The notes under the pieces: model-generated
What the model was told of the DNA's origin: nothing
Seen by the model: only the letters and a program-made list of their open reading frames with translations
The model's database searches: none
In this document: positions 28,068-36,547 of the stretch, one piece after another
How the letters are laid out: every line of letters begins with the position of its first letter
Position numbering within the stretch: the stretch's first letter is position 1
NCBI RefSeq assembly: GCF_900221005.1
Contig: NZ_OBQI01000001.1
Coordinates: 496,001-560,000 of the forward strand
Reading direction: 5' to 3'
DNA: 64,000 nt
Source: Blastococcus aggregatus
GTDB taxonomy: Bacteria > Actinomycetota > Actinomycetes > Mycobacteriales > Geodermatophilaceae
Position numbers and translations under genes: made by a program

Positions 28068-29420
28068 ATGACGATGAGCATCAACACCGGCTTGGTCTCC
28101 GGCATGGACACCGGCACCATGGTCAACCAGCTCATCCAGCTCGAGGCGGCGCCGCAGAACGCCCTCAAGAGCCGCCTGTCCACCACGCAGGTCACCGCAT
28201 CGGCCTACCGCACGGTGAACTCCGCTCTCGCCGCACTCGCCACCGCCGCCGAGGCCCTGGCGAAGCCGGAGTCGTGGACCAGCACGAAGGGCAGCAGCTC
28301 GGCCGGCAGCGTGACCGTCGCGACGACGTCGTCGGCGACCCCGGGCTCGCTGACCTTCACCGTCGCCAAGCTCGCCACGACCGCTGCCAGCGTGAGCACC
28401 GGCCGCTGGGCGACGACGACCGAGCCGGCGGGCCTCGCCACCCTCGACTTCCTCAGCACCGTGGACGGCAGCAGCAAGGGCAGCGTCGCGCTCGACGGCA
28501 CCGAGTCGCTCGAGCAGGTCGCCACCAAGATCAACGCCACTGCCGGCCTGGGCGTGGTCGCCTCGACCGTGCAGATCGCGCCGGGCCAGTTCGCGCTGCA
28601 GCTGAGCGCCGCCACGTCGGGCGCCGCGGCCGGCTTCGAGCTCGCCGCCGGCTCCCCCTTCTCCGCCACCGGCGTGGGTCAGGACGCCGAGCTGAAGGTC
28701 GGCACCGACACCGCCACCACGTCGTCGTACACGATCCGCTCGGCCAGCAACACGTTCGACGGTGTGCTGACCGGCGCGTCGTTCACGGTGACCCGCGAGG
28801 AGTCCACGCCGGTCACCGTCTCCGTCGCCGCGGACCCCGACGGCCTCGCCACCAAGGTCTCCGGCTTCGTCGACTCCATCAACAACGCGCTCCAGACCAT
28901 CAGGACGTACACGGAGAACACGCCGGGGAGCAAAGCGGCGCTGCGCGGCGAGTACGCGGTGACCTCCATCGGTGGTCAGCTGCTGGACGCCGTCATCTCG
29001 GCGGTCGGGACTCTGGGGTCCGCGGCGCAGATCGGCATCCAGTCGACGAGGGACGGGGCGATCGTCTTCGACAAGGAGAAGTTCTCCGCCGCCATCAAGG
29101 CGTCCCCCGACCTCGCCCAGCGCCTCGTGGGCGGGACCGGGACGGCCGGCGACCCCGGCGCCGTCACCGGCATCGCCGGGCGGATCCGGGACGTCGCCAA
29201 GGTCGCCTCGGACGTCACCACCGGAACGCTGAGCTCCATGGCCAAGGGGCAGGACTCCCTCGTCCGCGACATCCAGGACCGCATCGCCACCTGGGACCTC
29301 CGGCTGGCCAAGCGCAAGGAAATGCTCACCCGGCAGTTCACCGCCATGGAGACCGCGCTGAGCTCGCTGAACAACCAGTCCAACTGGCTGGCCGGGCAGC
29401 TCGGCTCGCTGTCGCAGTAG
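28068..29420 (+). CDS. fliD: Flagellar filament capping protein FliD
   Basis: The product has 450 residues. FliD forms the cap that folds flagellin at the filament tip. Start MSINTGLVSGMDTGTMVNQL and the following IQLEAAPQNALKSRLSTTQ are the FliD N-terminal signature. The C-terminus has the coiled-coil RLAKRKEMLTRQFTAMETAL and NNQSNWLAGQLGSL. ATG 28068 has AGGAG. The fliD-fliS order is standard. Confidence 0.95.
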   Translation: MTMSINTGLVSGMDTGTMVNQLIQLEAAPQNALKSRLSTTQVTASAYRTVNSALAALATAAEALAKPESWTSTKGSSSAGSVTVATTSSATPGSLTFTVAKLATTAASVSTGRWATTTEPAGLATLDFLSTVDGSSKGSVALDGTESLEQVATKINATAGLGVVASTVQIAPGQFALQLSAATSGAAAGFELAAGSPFSATGVGQDAELKVGTDTATTSSYTIRSASNTFDGVLTGASFTVTREESTPVTVSVAADPDGLATKVSGFVDSINNALQTIRTYTENTPGSKAALRGEYAVTSIGGQLLDAVISAVGTLGSAAQIGIQSTRDGAIVFDKEKFSAAIKASPDLAQRLVGGTGTAGDPGAVTGIAGRIRDVAKVASDVTTGTLSSMAKGQDSLVRDIQDRIATWDLRLAKRKEMLTRQFTAMETALSSLNNQSNWLAGQLGSLSQ

Positions 29421-29471
29421 TCCCGACCTGCCGCACCCTGTTCCACCCCTCGCCCCAGGAGAACCTGACCG

Positions 29472-29858
29472 ATGAGTGCCGCTTCGCTTCGCGCCCGCTA
29501 CCTCGGCGATTCCGTCGCCACCGCCTCGCCGCAGCAGGTGCTGGTCATGCTGTACGACCGGCTGACCCTGGACCTCGAGCGCGCCCAGGTGGCTGTCGCC
29601 GATGGTGACCGCCCCCGCGTCAACGAGGAGCTCCAGCACGCCCAGGCGATCGTGCTCGAGCTGCTCTCCAGCCTCCAGGTGGACCTGTGGGAGGGCGGCC
29701 CCCGGCTGGCCGCGCTCTACAACTGGCTGCTCAGCGAGCTGGTCCAGGCCAACGTGAAGATGGACGCCAACCGCATCACCTCCTGCCGTCAGGTGGTCGA
29801 GCCGCTGCGCGACGCGTGGCGCCAGGCCGCTGCCTCCCTGGCCGGCGTGGCGTCGTGA
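29472..29858 (+). CDS. fliS: Flagellin export chaperone FliS
   Basis: The product has 128 residues. FliS motifs: ARYLGDSVATASPQQVLVML, YDRLTLDLERAQ, and VDLWEGGPRLAALYNWLLSE. It binds the flagellin C-terminus before export. The stop overlaps the next start by 4 bp. Confidence 0.95.
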   Translation: MSAASLRARYLGDSVATASPQQVLVMLYDRLTLDLERAQVAVADGDRPRVNEELQHAQAIVLELLSSLQVDLWEGGPRLAALYNWLLSELVQANVKMDANRITSCRQVVEPLRDAWRQAAASLAGVAS

Positions 29859-30292
29859 CCGTCGGCCCGGTCAGCGGCTCGGCGCTCGCTGGCTTCGGCC
29901 AGAGCCCCTACGCCCCCGCCGGGCAGTCCGGTTCCCCCGGCGACCAGGCCACCCACGACCGGGGCCGGCGACGCCCGCCCGCCGACTGGCACGAGGCCCT
30001 CGCCGAACTGGAGGGCGACGTCCTCGAGGCGCAGGAGAGCCTGGCCCGCGGACGGGCGGACGAGATCGCCGCGTGGGGACGACGCAGCTCGGACTGGGTG
30101 CCGCCCTCGGGGCTCGGACCCATCCCGACCGACCTGCGCGAGCGCGCGGCCATCCTCCTGCAGCACCAGCTCTCCGTGGCCGAGGCCCTGGTCGAGCGCA
30201 TCACCCAGTCCCAGAAGCAGCGTGACGTCGCCGCCCGCATGTCCTACGGCGACGAGCGTCCCACCGCGTCCTTCATCGACCGCGCGCTCTGA
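29855..30292 (+). CDS. FliT-position flagellar protein
   Basis: The product has 145 residues. GTG 29855 overlaps the fliS stop (GTGA). The N-terminal 40 residues are Gly/Pro/Arg-rich and disordered. The rest is helical with coiled-coil character (HEALAELEGDVLEAQESLAR, LRERAAILLQHQLSVAEALV). FliT-like chaperones follow FliS in many bacteria, so position suggests that role. Sequence similarity to FliT is not obvious to me. Confidence 0.65.
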   Translation: MTVGPVSGSALAGFGQSPYAPAGQSGSPGDQATHDRGRRRPPADWHEALAELEGDVLEAQESLARGRADEIAAWGRRSSDWVPPSGLGPIPTDLRERAAILLQHQLSVAEALVERITQSQKQRDVAARMSYGDERPTASFIDRAL

Positions 30293-30296
30293 GCAC

Positions 30297-30315
30297 CGCC
30301 GGTGAGAAACCGGCG
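30297..30315 (+). terminator. Weak hairpin after the fliS-fliT-position genes
   Basis: CGCCGGT (30297-30303) pairs with ACCGGCG (30309-30315) across GAGAA. It is only a 7-bp stem, so partial readthrough is likely. Confidence 0.45.
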
Positions 30316-30322
30316 CGGACGG

Positions 30323-30350
30323 AACCCGTTGGGCAGCTCGGCTGCCGATG
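30323..30350 (+). promoter_or_regulatory. Possible sigma-28-type promoter of the glycosyltransferase
   Basis: A good -10 box GCCGATG (30344-30350) is present, but the sequence 15 nt upstream (AACCCG) is not a good -35. The -10 matches those of flgB, fliM and flhA, so flagellar control is plausible but weak. Confidence 0.35.
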
Positions 30351-30364
30351 AGAGAAGGGCGAGC

Positions 30365-30403
30365 ACCGGCCAGGACGCCGGCGCGGCGTCCTCCCCGGCC
30401 GGT
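30365..30403 (+). promoter_or_regulatory. Strong hairpin in the glycosyltransferase leader
   Basis: ACCGGCC (30365-30371) pairs with GGCCGGT (30397-30403), enclosing GGACGCC (30373-30379) with GGCGTCC (30385-30391). It lies between the putative promoter and the ATG at 30432, where it could attenuate transcription or modulate translation. Confidence 0.5.
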
Positions 30404-30431
30404 CCTCGGCCGCACACCGAAAGGTCCCTCC

Positions 30432-31523
30432 ATGCGCGTCCTGCTCACGCACGCCATCGCCACGGGTTCCACGTACTACCGGGTCGAAGAGCCCGCCCGC
30501 GCTGTCCAGGCCGCAGACCTCGGCATCGAGGTGGCCGTCGCGCGCGGGGTCACCACGACGATGCGTCCGCTGCGCGAGGGCGCCGAGCCCGAGGTCGTCG
30601 AGGCGGACGCCCAGGGCGCTGACGTCGTCGTCCTCCAGCTGCCGAAGACCGTGGGCATGCTCCAGACCCAGCGGGTGCTGCAGGCCCAGGGCGTCGCCGT
30701 CGTCGTCGAGATGGACGACCTGCTCTCGGGCGTGCCCTACGGGCACATGGGGCACACGGTGCTCGTCCGGCAGGGCCTCGGCGACCTCGCGCTGCAGGCC
30801 GCCCGCGAGGCCGACCTGGTCACCACGTCGACCCCCGCCCTGCTCAAGGAGTACGCCAGGCACGGGCGCGGCGCCGTCGTCGAGAACGCGATCCCCCGGC
30901 GGAACGCGGAGCTGCCCCCGGCGTACGAGCGCGACCCCGAGGTCGTGACGGTCGGCTGGTCCGGGAACGTCCTGAGCCACCCCTACGACCTGCAGGAGAT
31001 GGGGTCGGGACTCCAGCAGGCGCTGGACCGTGGCCGCGGTGCGAGCCGGTTGGTGATCCTCGGGCAGAAGTGGGACGTGAAGGAGCGCCTGGGCCTGGCG
31101 GAGGAGCCGGAGGAGGTGCCCTGGCTGCTGGACGTGGACGGGTACGTCGAGCGGCTCGGTGAGCTCTTCGACGTCGGCATCGCCCCCCTGCGCATCGACC
31201 GGTTCAACACGTGCAAGAGCTGGCTCAAGCCGCTCGAGTACTCGGCGCGGGGCGTGTACTGCGTGCGGGCCCGGACCGAGGAGTACGAGCGGCTGGGGCT
31301 GGGGATGCCGGCCCGCTCCCCCAAGGACTGGGCGAAGTTCCTCTCCCTCGGCATCAAGGACGCCGACCGGCGCCGGGAGATCGCCGCGGCTGCCCGGGAG
31401 CGCGTGCTGGCCCAGCACCTGACCGAGCACACCGCCGAGCGGTGGGCCGCGGCGTGGCGCACCGCCCGCGAGAACCGCTCGCGCGCTCTCGGCGCCGGCC
31501 GCCTCGCCACCGCGAAGGCCTGA
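30432..31523 (+). CDS. GT-B glycosyltransferase within the flagellar locus
   Basis: The product has 363 residues. It has no signal peptide or membrane helix. The C-terminal half carries GWSGNVLSHPYDLQEM, RLVILGQKWDVKERL, DVGIAPLRIDRFN, then CKSWLKPLEYSARGVYCVRA, which is the N-x-x-KS-x-x-K-x-x-EY donor-site pattern of GT4-like enzymes. It sits between the filament genes and the flgB operon with its own leader and terminator, which suggests flagellin or hook glycosylation. The actual acceptor is unknown. It is unrelated in length and N-terminus to the 627-residue GT at 13187. Confidence 0.85.
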   Translation: MRVLLTHAIATGSTYYRVEEPARAVQAADLGIEVAVARGVTTTMRPLREGAEPEVVEADAQGADVVVLQLPKTVGMLQTQRVLQAQGVAVVVEMDDLLSGVPYGHMGHTVLVRQGLGDLALQAAREADLVTTSTPALLKEYARHGRGAVVENAIPRRNAELPPAYERDPEVVTVGWSGNVLSHPYDLQEMGSGLQQALDRGRGASRLVILGQKWDVKERLGLAEEPEEVPWLLDVDGYVERLGELFDVGIAPLRIDRFNTCKSWLKPLEYSARGVYCVRARTEEYERLGLGMPARSPKDWAKFLSLGIKDADRRREIAAAARERVLAQHLTEHTAERWAAAWRTARENRSRALGAGRLATAKA

Positions 31524-31548
31524 CCGCACCCGCGCACAGCTCGTCCCC

Positions 31549-31578
31549 CGAACGCCCCGTCGAGAGACGGGGCGTTCG
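31549..31578 (+). terminator. Terminator after the flagellar-locus glycosyltransferase
   Basis: CGAACGCCCCGTC (31549-31561) pairs perfectly with GACGGGGCGTTCG (31566-31578) across a GAGA tetraloop, 25 nt after the stop. Confidence 0.88.
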
Positions 31579-31890
31579 TGCGTTCGGCGGGGCATGCCCG
31601 CCGATCGGCACGGAAGCTGCCAACTCCCCCGCCCCCGTCGACGCAGGACACGGCAAGGTCACCGCACGTCCCACCCGCCACCGCGCCCCCTCGCGGCGAC
31701 TGGCACCCCTCACGGCGCACGACGACGGTCAGCCGGCGGACCGGCGCTGCCGATGAAGCTGAGGCACGGAGAGCAAGCCCCCTCGCCACGGATTGGCGGA
31801 CCCAGCACTCGTTCGCGAGTGTCTTCCGCATACCCGGAGGTCGAACGTGTCCTGCTCTTCCCGCCGGCCCAGCTCCACGATCACAGAGCC
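31579..31890 (+). promoter_or_regulatory. Long 5' region of the flgB operon
   Basis: This 312-nt stretch has no large gene. It holds a sigma-28-like promoter (GTCAGC 31728-31733, 15 nt, GCCGATGAAG from 31749), a CACTCG-TTCG-CGAGTG hairpin with a UUCG loop (31806-31821) and a short leader ORF (31847-31894). The predicted leader is about 130 nt long. Nothing else recognisable is seen in 31579-31727. Confidence 0.5.
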
Positions 31891-31894
31891 ATGA
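31847..31894 (+). CDS. Leader peptide ORF overlapping the flgB start
   Basis: GTG 31847 has GGAGG exactly 6 nt upstream and encodes VSCSSRRPSSTITEP, ending in TGA 31892-31894, which overlaps the flgB ATG by 3 bases shifted (ATGA). flgB itself lacks a ribosome-binding site, so flgB translation probably depends on ribosomes finishing this ORF. It is too short for compositional support. Confidence 0.45.
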   Translation: MSCSSRRPSSTITEP

Positions 31895-32238
31895 TCGGCG
31901 AGCTCACCCCCGCCGCACTCCACGCCGCCCTGTCCGGGCTCTCCCAGCGCCAGCGGGTCACCGCCGACAACATCGCCAACATCAACACGCCGGGCTTCCT
32001 GGCCGGGCGTGTGGAGTTCGAGTCGGCGCTCGGCGGCGCCCTGCGCAGCGGCGAGACCCCGCAGATCAACGGCGGCACGACCGCGCGCTCGCTGGAGCCG
32101 ACCAACACGAACGGCAACAACGTGAACCTGGATGCGGAGACCCTCATCGCCACCGAGACCGGCCTGCGCTACCAGCTGGCGCTCAGCGCCCTGGACGGCA
32201 AGTACAACTCCATCCGCACGGCGCTCAGGACGCAGTGA
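31891..32238 (+). CDS. flgB: Flagellar proximal rod protein FlgB
   Basis: The product has 115 residues. The rod signature reads MIGELTPAALHAALSGLSQR, TADNIANINTPGFLAGRVEF, and the C-terminal LDAETLIATETGLRYQLALS. ATG 31891 matches the family start. It begins the long flgB-to-flgE operon and overlaps flgC by one base. Confidence 0.94.
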   Translation: MIGELTPAALHAALSGLSQRQRVTADNIANINTPGFLAGRVEFESALGGALRSGETPQINGGTTARSLEPTNTNGNNVNLDAETLIATETGLRYQLALSALDGKYNSIRTALRTQ

Positions 32239-32642
32239 TGGCCATCTTCGACACCTTCGGCATCGCCGGCTCCGGCCTGATGACGCACCGCAAGTGGCTC
32301 GACGCCGTCTCCGACAACATCGCCAACGTCAACACCGTCCGCCGGACGGACGAGGACGCGTTCCAGCAGCGGATGATCGTCGCGCAGTCGGTCGACTACG
32401 GGTCCGGCGAGGGCGGCGTGCGCGCCGCGCGCGCGGAGTTCGCCAAGCCCGAGGGGCGCCTGGTCTACGAGCCGAACCACCCGCTGGCCGACGAGGAGGG
32501 GTACGTGAAGTACCCCGACATCGACCTCGGGGACCAGATGTCCCAGATGATCATGGCGCAGCGTGGCTACCAGGCGAACCTCGCCGTGGTGGAGCGGGCG
32601 ACCGAGGCCTACCAGGCCGCGCTCCAGCTCGGGAAGGGCTGA
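32238..32642 (+). CDS. flgC: Flagellar proximal rod protein FlgC
   Basis: The product has 134 residues. N-terminus MAIFDTFGIAGSGLMTHRKW with LDAVSDNIANVNTVR, and C-terminus VKYPDIDLGDQMSQMIMAQR then GYQANLAVVERATEAYQ, are diagnostic. The start shares a base with the flgB stop (TGATG). Confidence 0.96.
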   Translation: MAIFDTFGIAGSGLMTHRKWLDAVSDNIANVNTVRRTDEDAFQQRMIVAQSVDYGSGEGGVRAARAEFAKPEGRLVYEPNHPLADEEGYVKYPDIDLGDQMSQMIMAQRGYQANLAVVERATEAYQAALQLGKG

Positions 32643-32644
32643 TC

Positions 32645-32974
32645 ATGACGTTCCCCATCGGCGGCATCCCCGGCATCAGTGCCCTGGCCGGCATGGGCGG
32701 GGTGGCCGGCATCGACACCACTGCCGCGGTCTCCCAGGCCGGCGGCGCCAACGGCGACGCCTTCTCCTCGGTGCTGGCGTCCTCCTTCGACCAGCTGCAG
32801 GCGACCCAGGTCAAGGCCGACGGCCTGGCCGCCCAGGCCGCCACCGGCGACCTGAAGGACGTGCACGACTACATGATCGCCCGGAGCGAGTCCTCGCTGG
32901 CCGTCGAGATGGTCGTGGGCCTGAAGAACAAGGCCGTTGAGGCCTTCAACGAGATCATGAGGATGCCGGTCTGA
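32645..32974 (+). CDS. fliE: Flagellar hook-basal body protein FliE
   Basis: The product has 109 residues. FliE joins the MS ring to the rod. The C-terminal core (GDLKDVHDYMIARSESSLAV, then EMVVGLKNKAVEAFNEIMRM) is typical. Its stop overlaps the fliF ATG by one base. Confidence 0.95.
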   Translation: MTFPIGGIPGISALAGMGGVAGIDTTAAVSQAGGANGDAFSSVLASSFDQLQATQVKADGLAAQAATGDLKDVHDYMIARSESSLAVEMVVGLKNKAVEAFNEIMRMPV

Positions 32975-34569
32975 TGCAGACGGCACTCGCCGGGACGCTG
33001 GAGCGTGCCCGCTCCGCGTTCGCCACGGTCAGCCTGGGGCAGAAGGTCGTCATCGGCCTGCTGCTCGTCGGGCTGCTCCTCGGCGGCTTCTTCTTCTCCC
33101 GGTGGATCACCGCGCCCACCCAGGCGCCGCTGTTCTCCAACCTGGCCGCCAGCGACGCCTCGGCCATCGTCGAGGAGTTGAACGCCGCGGGGGTCTCCTA
33201 CGAGCTGACCGACGGCGGCCAGACGATCATGGTCGCCAAGGACGCGGTGTACGACCTGCGCCTGCAGATGAGCGGCCAGGGCCTCCCGGCCGGCGCGGAC
33301 ACCGGCTACGCGCTGCTGGACGAGCAGGGCATCACGACCAGCGAGTTCCAGCAGCAGACGACCTACCGGCGCGCCCTGGAGGGGGAGCTGTCCAAGACGC
33401 TCGAGTCCCTGGACGGCGTCAACTCCGCGATCGTGCACGTCGCGCTCCCCGAGGACGAGGTCTTCGTGACCGACCAGGCCGAGCCCACCGCCTCGGTGCT
33501 GCTGGACCTGGCCGCCGGGACCACCCTGTCCGGCGAGCAGATCCAGGCCGTCACGAACCTCGTCTCCTCCAGCGTCGAGAACATGTCGCCCGAGCAGGTG
33601 ACGGTCACCGACACGTCGGGCCAGGTGCTCTCCTCCCCCGGCGCCGGCATCAGCGCGGCCGCCGGCGACGCCCGCTCGCAGGTCGAACTGGACTACCAGA
33701 ACCGGCTGGCGGCGAACGCCCAGCAGATCCTCGACCGGGTGCTCGGTCCCAACCGGGCGGTCGTCTCCGTCCGCGCCGACGTCGACCTCGACCAGCGCGA
33801 CACCACCTCGAAGACCTACACCTACGACGAGGGCACGCCCCCGGTCTCGGAGAGCACCACCACCGAGGACTACACCGGTGGTGGCGGCGCGATCGTCGGC
33901 GGCGTGCTCGGCCCGGAGAACATGCCCGACGCCGGTGCGAACGCCGGTGGGGGCGACTCGAGCTACACCAAGGAGTCGACGACGGCGAACAACGCCATCG
34001 GCGAGACCACCGAGGTCGTGCAGGCCGCACCGGGTGGCCTCAACCGGCTGACCGTCTCCGTGGTGATGGACGACGCCGTGGCCGCCAACCTGCCCCAGGC
34101 CCAGATCACCGCCCTCGTCGGCAACGCCGTCGGCCTCGACGAGGCGCGCGGCGACGCGATCACCGTCGCCGCCATGCCGTTCGACACCACGGCTGCCGAC
34201 ACCGCCGCCGCCGAGATGGAGGCGGTCCGCGAGGCCGAGGCCAGCGAGCAGATGTGGTCGATGATCCGCACCGGCGGTATCGCGGCCGGCATCGCGCTCG
34301 TCGTGCTGGTCGTCTGGCTGCGGTCGCGCCGCACCGGCCAGGCCGAGGAGGACTACGAGCCCCTCGAGCTCACCGACGACATGCTCGCCGAGCTGGACCG
34401 CATCCGGATCGCGAGCACCCGCGACGAGCCGGTCATCGACAACCGGGTGGCCGAGCTCGAGGCCGCCGAGCGGCAGAAGGTGCGCACCGACATCTCCGCC
34501 ATGATCAGCGATCGCCCCGACGAGGTCGCGGCGATGCTCCGCGGCTGGTTGACGGAGAACAAGGCATGA
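32974..34569 (+). CDS. fliF: MS-ring protein FliF
   Basis: The product has 531 residues. Two membrane helices (about 29-47, VVIGLLLVGLLLGGFFF; and about 433-452, GGIAAGIALVVLVVW) flank the periplasmic ring-building domains. Motifs: APLFSNLAASDASAIVEELN, GLPAGADTGYALLDEQGITT, LEGELSKTLESLDGVNSAIV. The C-terminal tail (MISDRPDEVAAMLRGWLTEN) is the FliG-binding end. ATGA overlap with fliG. Confidence 0.97.
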   Translation: MQTALAGTLERARSAFATVSLGQKVVIGLLLVGLLLGGFFFSRWITAPTQAPLFSNLAASDASAIVEELNAAGVSYELTDGGQTIMVAKDAVYDLRLQMSGQGLPAGADTGYALLDEQGITTSEFQQQTTYRRALEGELSKTLESLDGVNSAIVHVALPEDEVFVTDQAEPTASVLLDLAAGTTLSGEQIQAVTNLVSSSVENMSPEQVTVTDTSGQVLSSPGAGISAAAGDARSQVELDYQNRLAANAQQILDRVLGPNRAVVSVRADVDLDQRDTTSKTYTYDEGTPPVSESTTTEDYTGGGGAIVGGVLGPENMPDAGANAGGGDSSYTKESTTANNAIGETTEVVQAAPGGLNRLTVSVVMDDAVAANLPQAQITALVGNAVGLDEARGDAITVAAMPFDTTAADTAAAEMEAVREAEASEQMWSMIRTGGIAAGIALVVLVVWLRSRRTGQAEEDYEPLELTDDMLAELDRIRIASTRDEPVIDNRVAELEAAERQKVRTDISAMISDRPDEVAAMLRGWLTENKA

Positions 34570-35639
34570 CGCTCGCCGGAATGGACCAGCTGCTGGGCGC
34601 GGGCAACCTGCCCGCCGTCCCGCCCGCTCCGCCCCGACCCGAGTTGCCGGGCCTCCGCAAGGCCGCGGTCTTCCTCGCCCAGATGAGCAAGGAGGAGGCC
34701 GGCGTCCTGCTGGCCAAGCTGCGGCCGCGCGAGGTCGAGTCCCTGACCCGGGAGCTCATGCGCCTGGGCTCGGTCGAGGTCGAGGACGTCGACGGCGTCC
34801 TCAACGAGTTCCACAGCCTCATGGCCGCCCAGCAGTTCATCGGCCGCGGCGGCGTCGACTTCGCCCGCGAGATCCTCGCGGCGGGTCTGGGCGAGGACAA
34901 GGCGGAGGGCATCCTCTCCCGCCTGAACGTCGTCTACACCGAGGTGCCCTTCGCCTCGCTGCGGAACGCCGACGTCCGGCAGCTGGTCACCTTCCTCAAG
35001 GACGAGCACGCCCAGATCATCGCCCTGGTGCTCGCGCACCTGCCCGCAGGACAGTCGGCGGAGGTCCTGTCGGGGTTCGCCCCCGAGCAGCAGGCGGAGG
35101 TCGCGCACCGGATCGCCACGATGGACCGCACCTCGCCGGAGATGGTCCGCCTCGTCGAGGAGGAGCTCGGCCGCCGGATGGGCTCGATCCTCGCGCACCA
35201 GGACATGACCACCGCCGGTGGCGTGGAGGCCCTCGTCGAGATCATCAACCGCTCGCCGCGGCCCACCGAGCGCTCGATCCTCGAGTGGCTGGACAACACC
35301 GACCCGGAGCTGGCCGACCAGGTCCGGTCGCAGATGTTCGTCTTCGAGGACATCGTCTCGATCGACGACCGCTCCCTGCAGCTGGTGCTGCGCGAGGTGG
35401 AGGCCAACGACCTGGCCACCGCGCTCAAGGGCGTCCGGCCCGACGTCCGCGACAAGATCCAGCGCAACCTCTCCGAGCGCGCCGCCGAGAACCTCTCCGA
35501 GGAGATCGAGATGCTCGGCCCGGTCCGCACCCGCACCGTCGAGGAGGCCCAGGCCAAGGTCGTCGGCGTCATCCGCACGCTCGAGGAGCAGGGTGTGCTG
35601 ACCATCTCGCGCGGCGTCGACGACGAGTTCGTCGCGTGA
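34566..35639 (+). CDS. fliG: Flagellar motor switch protein FliG
   Basis: The product has 357 residues. N-terminal GLRKAAVFLAQMSKEEAGVL binds FliF. The middle shows FLKDEHAQIIALVLAHLP. The C-terminal torque helix region holds MFVFEDIVSIDDRSLQLVLR, with the charged residues that face MotA. It overlaps fliF and ends in TGA where the fliH frame begins. Confidence 0.97.
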   Translation: MTLAGMDQLLGAGNLPAVPPAPPRPELPGLRKAAVFLAQMSKEEAGVLLAKLRPREVESLTRELMRLGSVEVEDVDGVLNEFHSLMAAQQFIGRGGVDFAREILAAGLGEDKAEGILSRLNVVYTEVPFASLRNADVRQLVTFLKDEHAQIIALVLAHLPAGQSAEVLSGFAPEQQAEVAHRIATMDRTSPEMVRLVEEELGRRMGSILAHQDMTTAGGVEALVEIINRSPRPTERSILEWLDNTDPELADQVRSQMFVFEDIVSIDDRSLQLVLREVEANDLATALKGVRPDVRDKIQRNLSERAAENLSEEIEMLGPVRTRTVEEAQAKVVGVIRTLEEQGVLTISRGVDDEFVA

Positions 35640-36547
35640 TGACGGCCACGGGAGCATCGCAGCGAGGAACGAGCGAGGAGCGGACCGAGGCGCGGAATCG
35701 CGTCCAGGGCCATCGCGTGATGGCGTCTCCTGTGGACGCCATGCCGGTCGTGCTGCGCGCGGCGGACGCGGGCGGGCCTCCCGCCCCGCGGGCGCCGCGC
35801 GAGGGCGCGGTGCTGCGCGGCGGAGCGGCGAGCTCGGCCCGGCCCTACCGGCAGGTCACCGACGACGGCGCTCCGCACGCGGTGCCCCCGCAGCCCTCCC
35901 CCATCGAGCGGCGCACCACGGTCCGCCGCGCGGAGGACCAGCCCGTCGTCGCCGGCGGCCGGCCGACGATCCGGCTCGGCGAGGTCTACGCCGACGAGCT
36001 CGAACGGCTGCGCCGCCAGGCACACGCCGAGGGCTTCGCGGCCGGGCGGACCGAGGGCCTGACCGCCGCGGCCGACGTCGTCGCGCAGGCCGAGCGGGCC
36101 GCCGCCGAGCGCATGACCGCCGCCCAGGGGCGCTGGGAGCGGCGGATCGCCTCGGCCACCGCAGCCCTCGGTGCCGCAGCGGCCCGCCTGGACGAGGCCG
36201 CCGTCCCGACCGCCGACGAGGTGCGGGAGACCGTGCTGGGCACGGTCCTGACCCTGGTCGAGGACCTGCTGGGCCGGGAGCTCGCGCTCGCCGACTCCCC
36301 CGTCCTCGACGCCGTCCGCCGGGCGCTCACGCTCTGCCCCGCCGACGCCCCCGCGGTGGTGCGCGTGCACCCCGACGACCTCGCCGAGCTGCCGGCCGGC
36401 GCGCTGATCGAGCTGCCCGACTCGGTGCGCGTGGTCGGCGACCCGGCCGTCGAGCGCGCCGGCGCGGTCGCCGAGACCGGGTCCCGCCGGGTCGACGCCC
36501 AGCTCGTCGCGGCCCTCGAGCGCGTCCAGGCGGTGCTGTCCTCGTGA
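35639..36547 (+). CDS. fliH: Flagellar export ATPase regulator FliH
   Basis: The product has 302 residues from ATG 35639 (TGATG overlap), or 275 from ATG 35720. The first 27 codons lie in sequence resembling an intergenic repeat (GAGCGAGGAGCGGACC), so the later start may be the real one, although it has no clear ribosome-binding site. The conserved part has the FliH ELERLRRQAHAEGFAAGRTE helix with Gly-rich spacing, then RWERRIASATAALGAAAARL and a C-terminal domain with DEVRETVLGTVLTLVEDLLG and VRVHPDDLAEL. FliH holds FliI dimers in check at the export gate. Confidence 0.85.
   Translation: MTATGASQRGTSEERTEARNRVQGHRVMASPVDAMPVVLRAADAGGPPAPRAPREGAVLRGGAASSARPYRQVTDDGAPHAVPPQPSPIERRTTVRRAEDQPVVAGGRPTIRLGEVYADELERLRRQAHAEGFAAGRTEGLTAAADVVAQAERAAAERMTAAQGRWERRIASATAALGAAAARLDEAAVPTADEVRETVLGTVLTLVEDLLGRELALADSPVLDAVRRALTLCPADAPAVVRVHPDDLAELPAGALIELPDSVRVVGDPAVERAGAVAETGSRRVDAQLVAALERVQAVLSS

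Noticed and set aside
31600-31612. A GCCGATC -10 box upstream of flgB
   Set aside because: No matching -35 at 15-16 nt; the site at 31728-31758 fits better and is closer to the gene.
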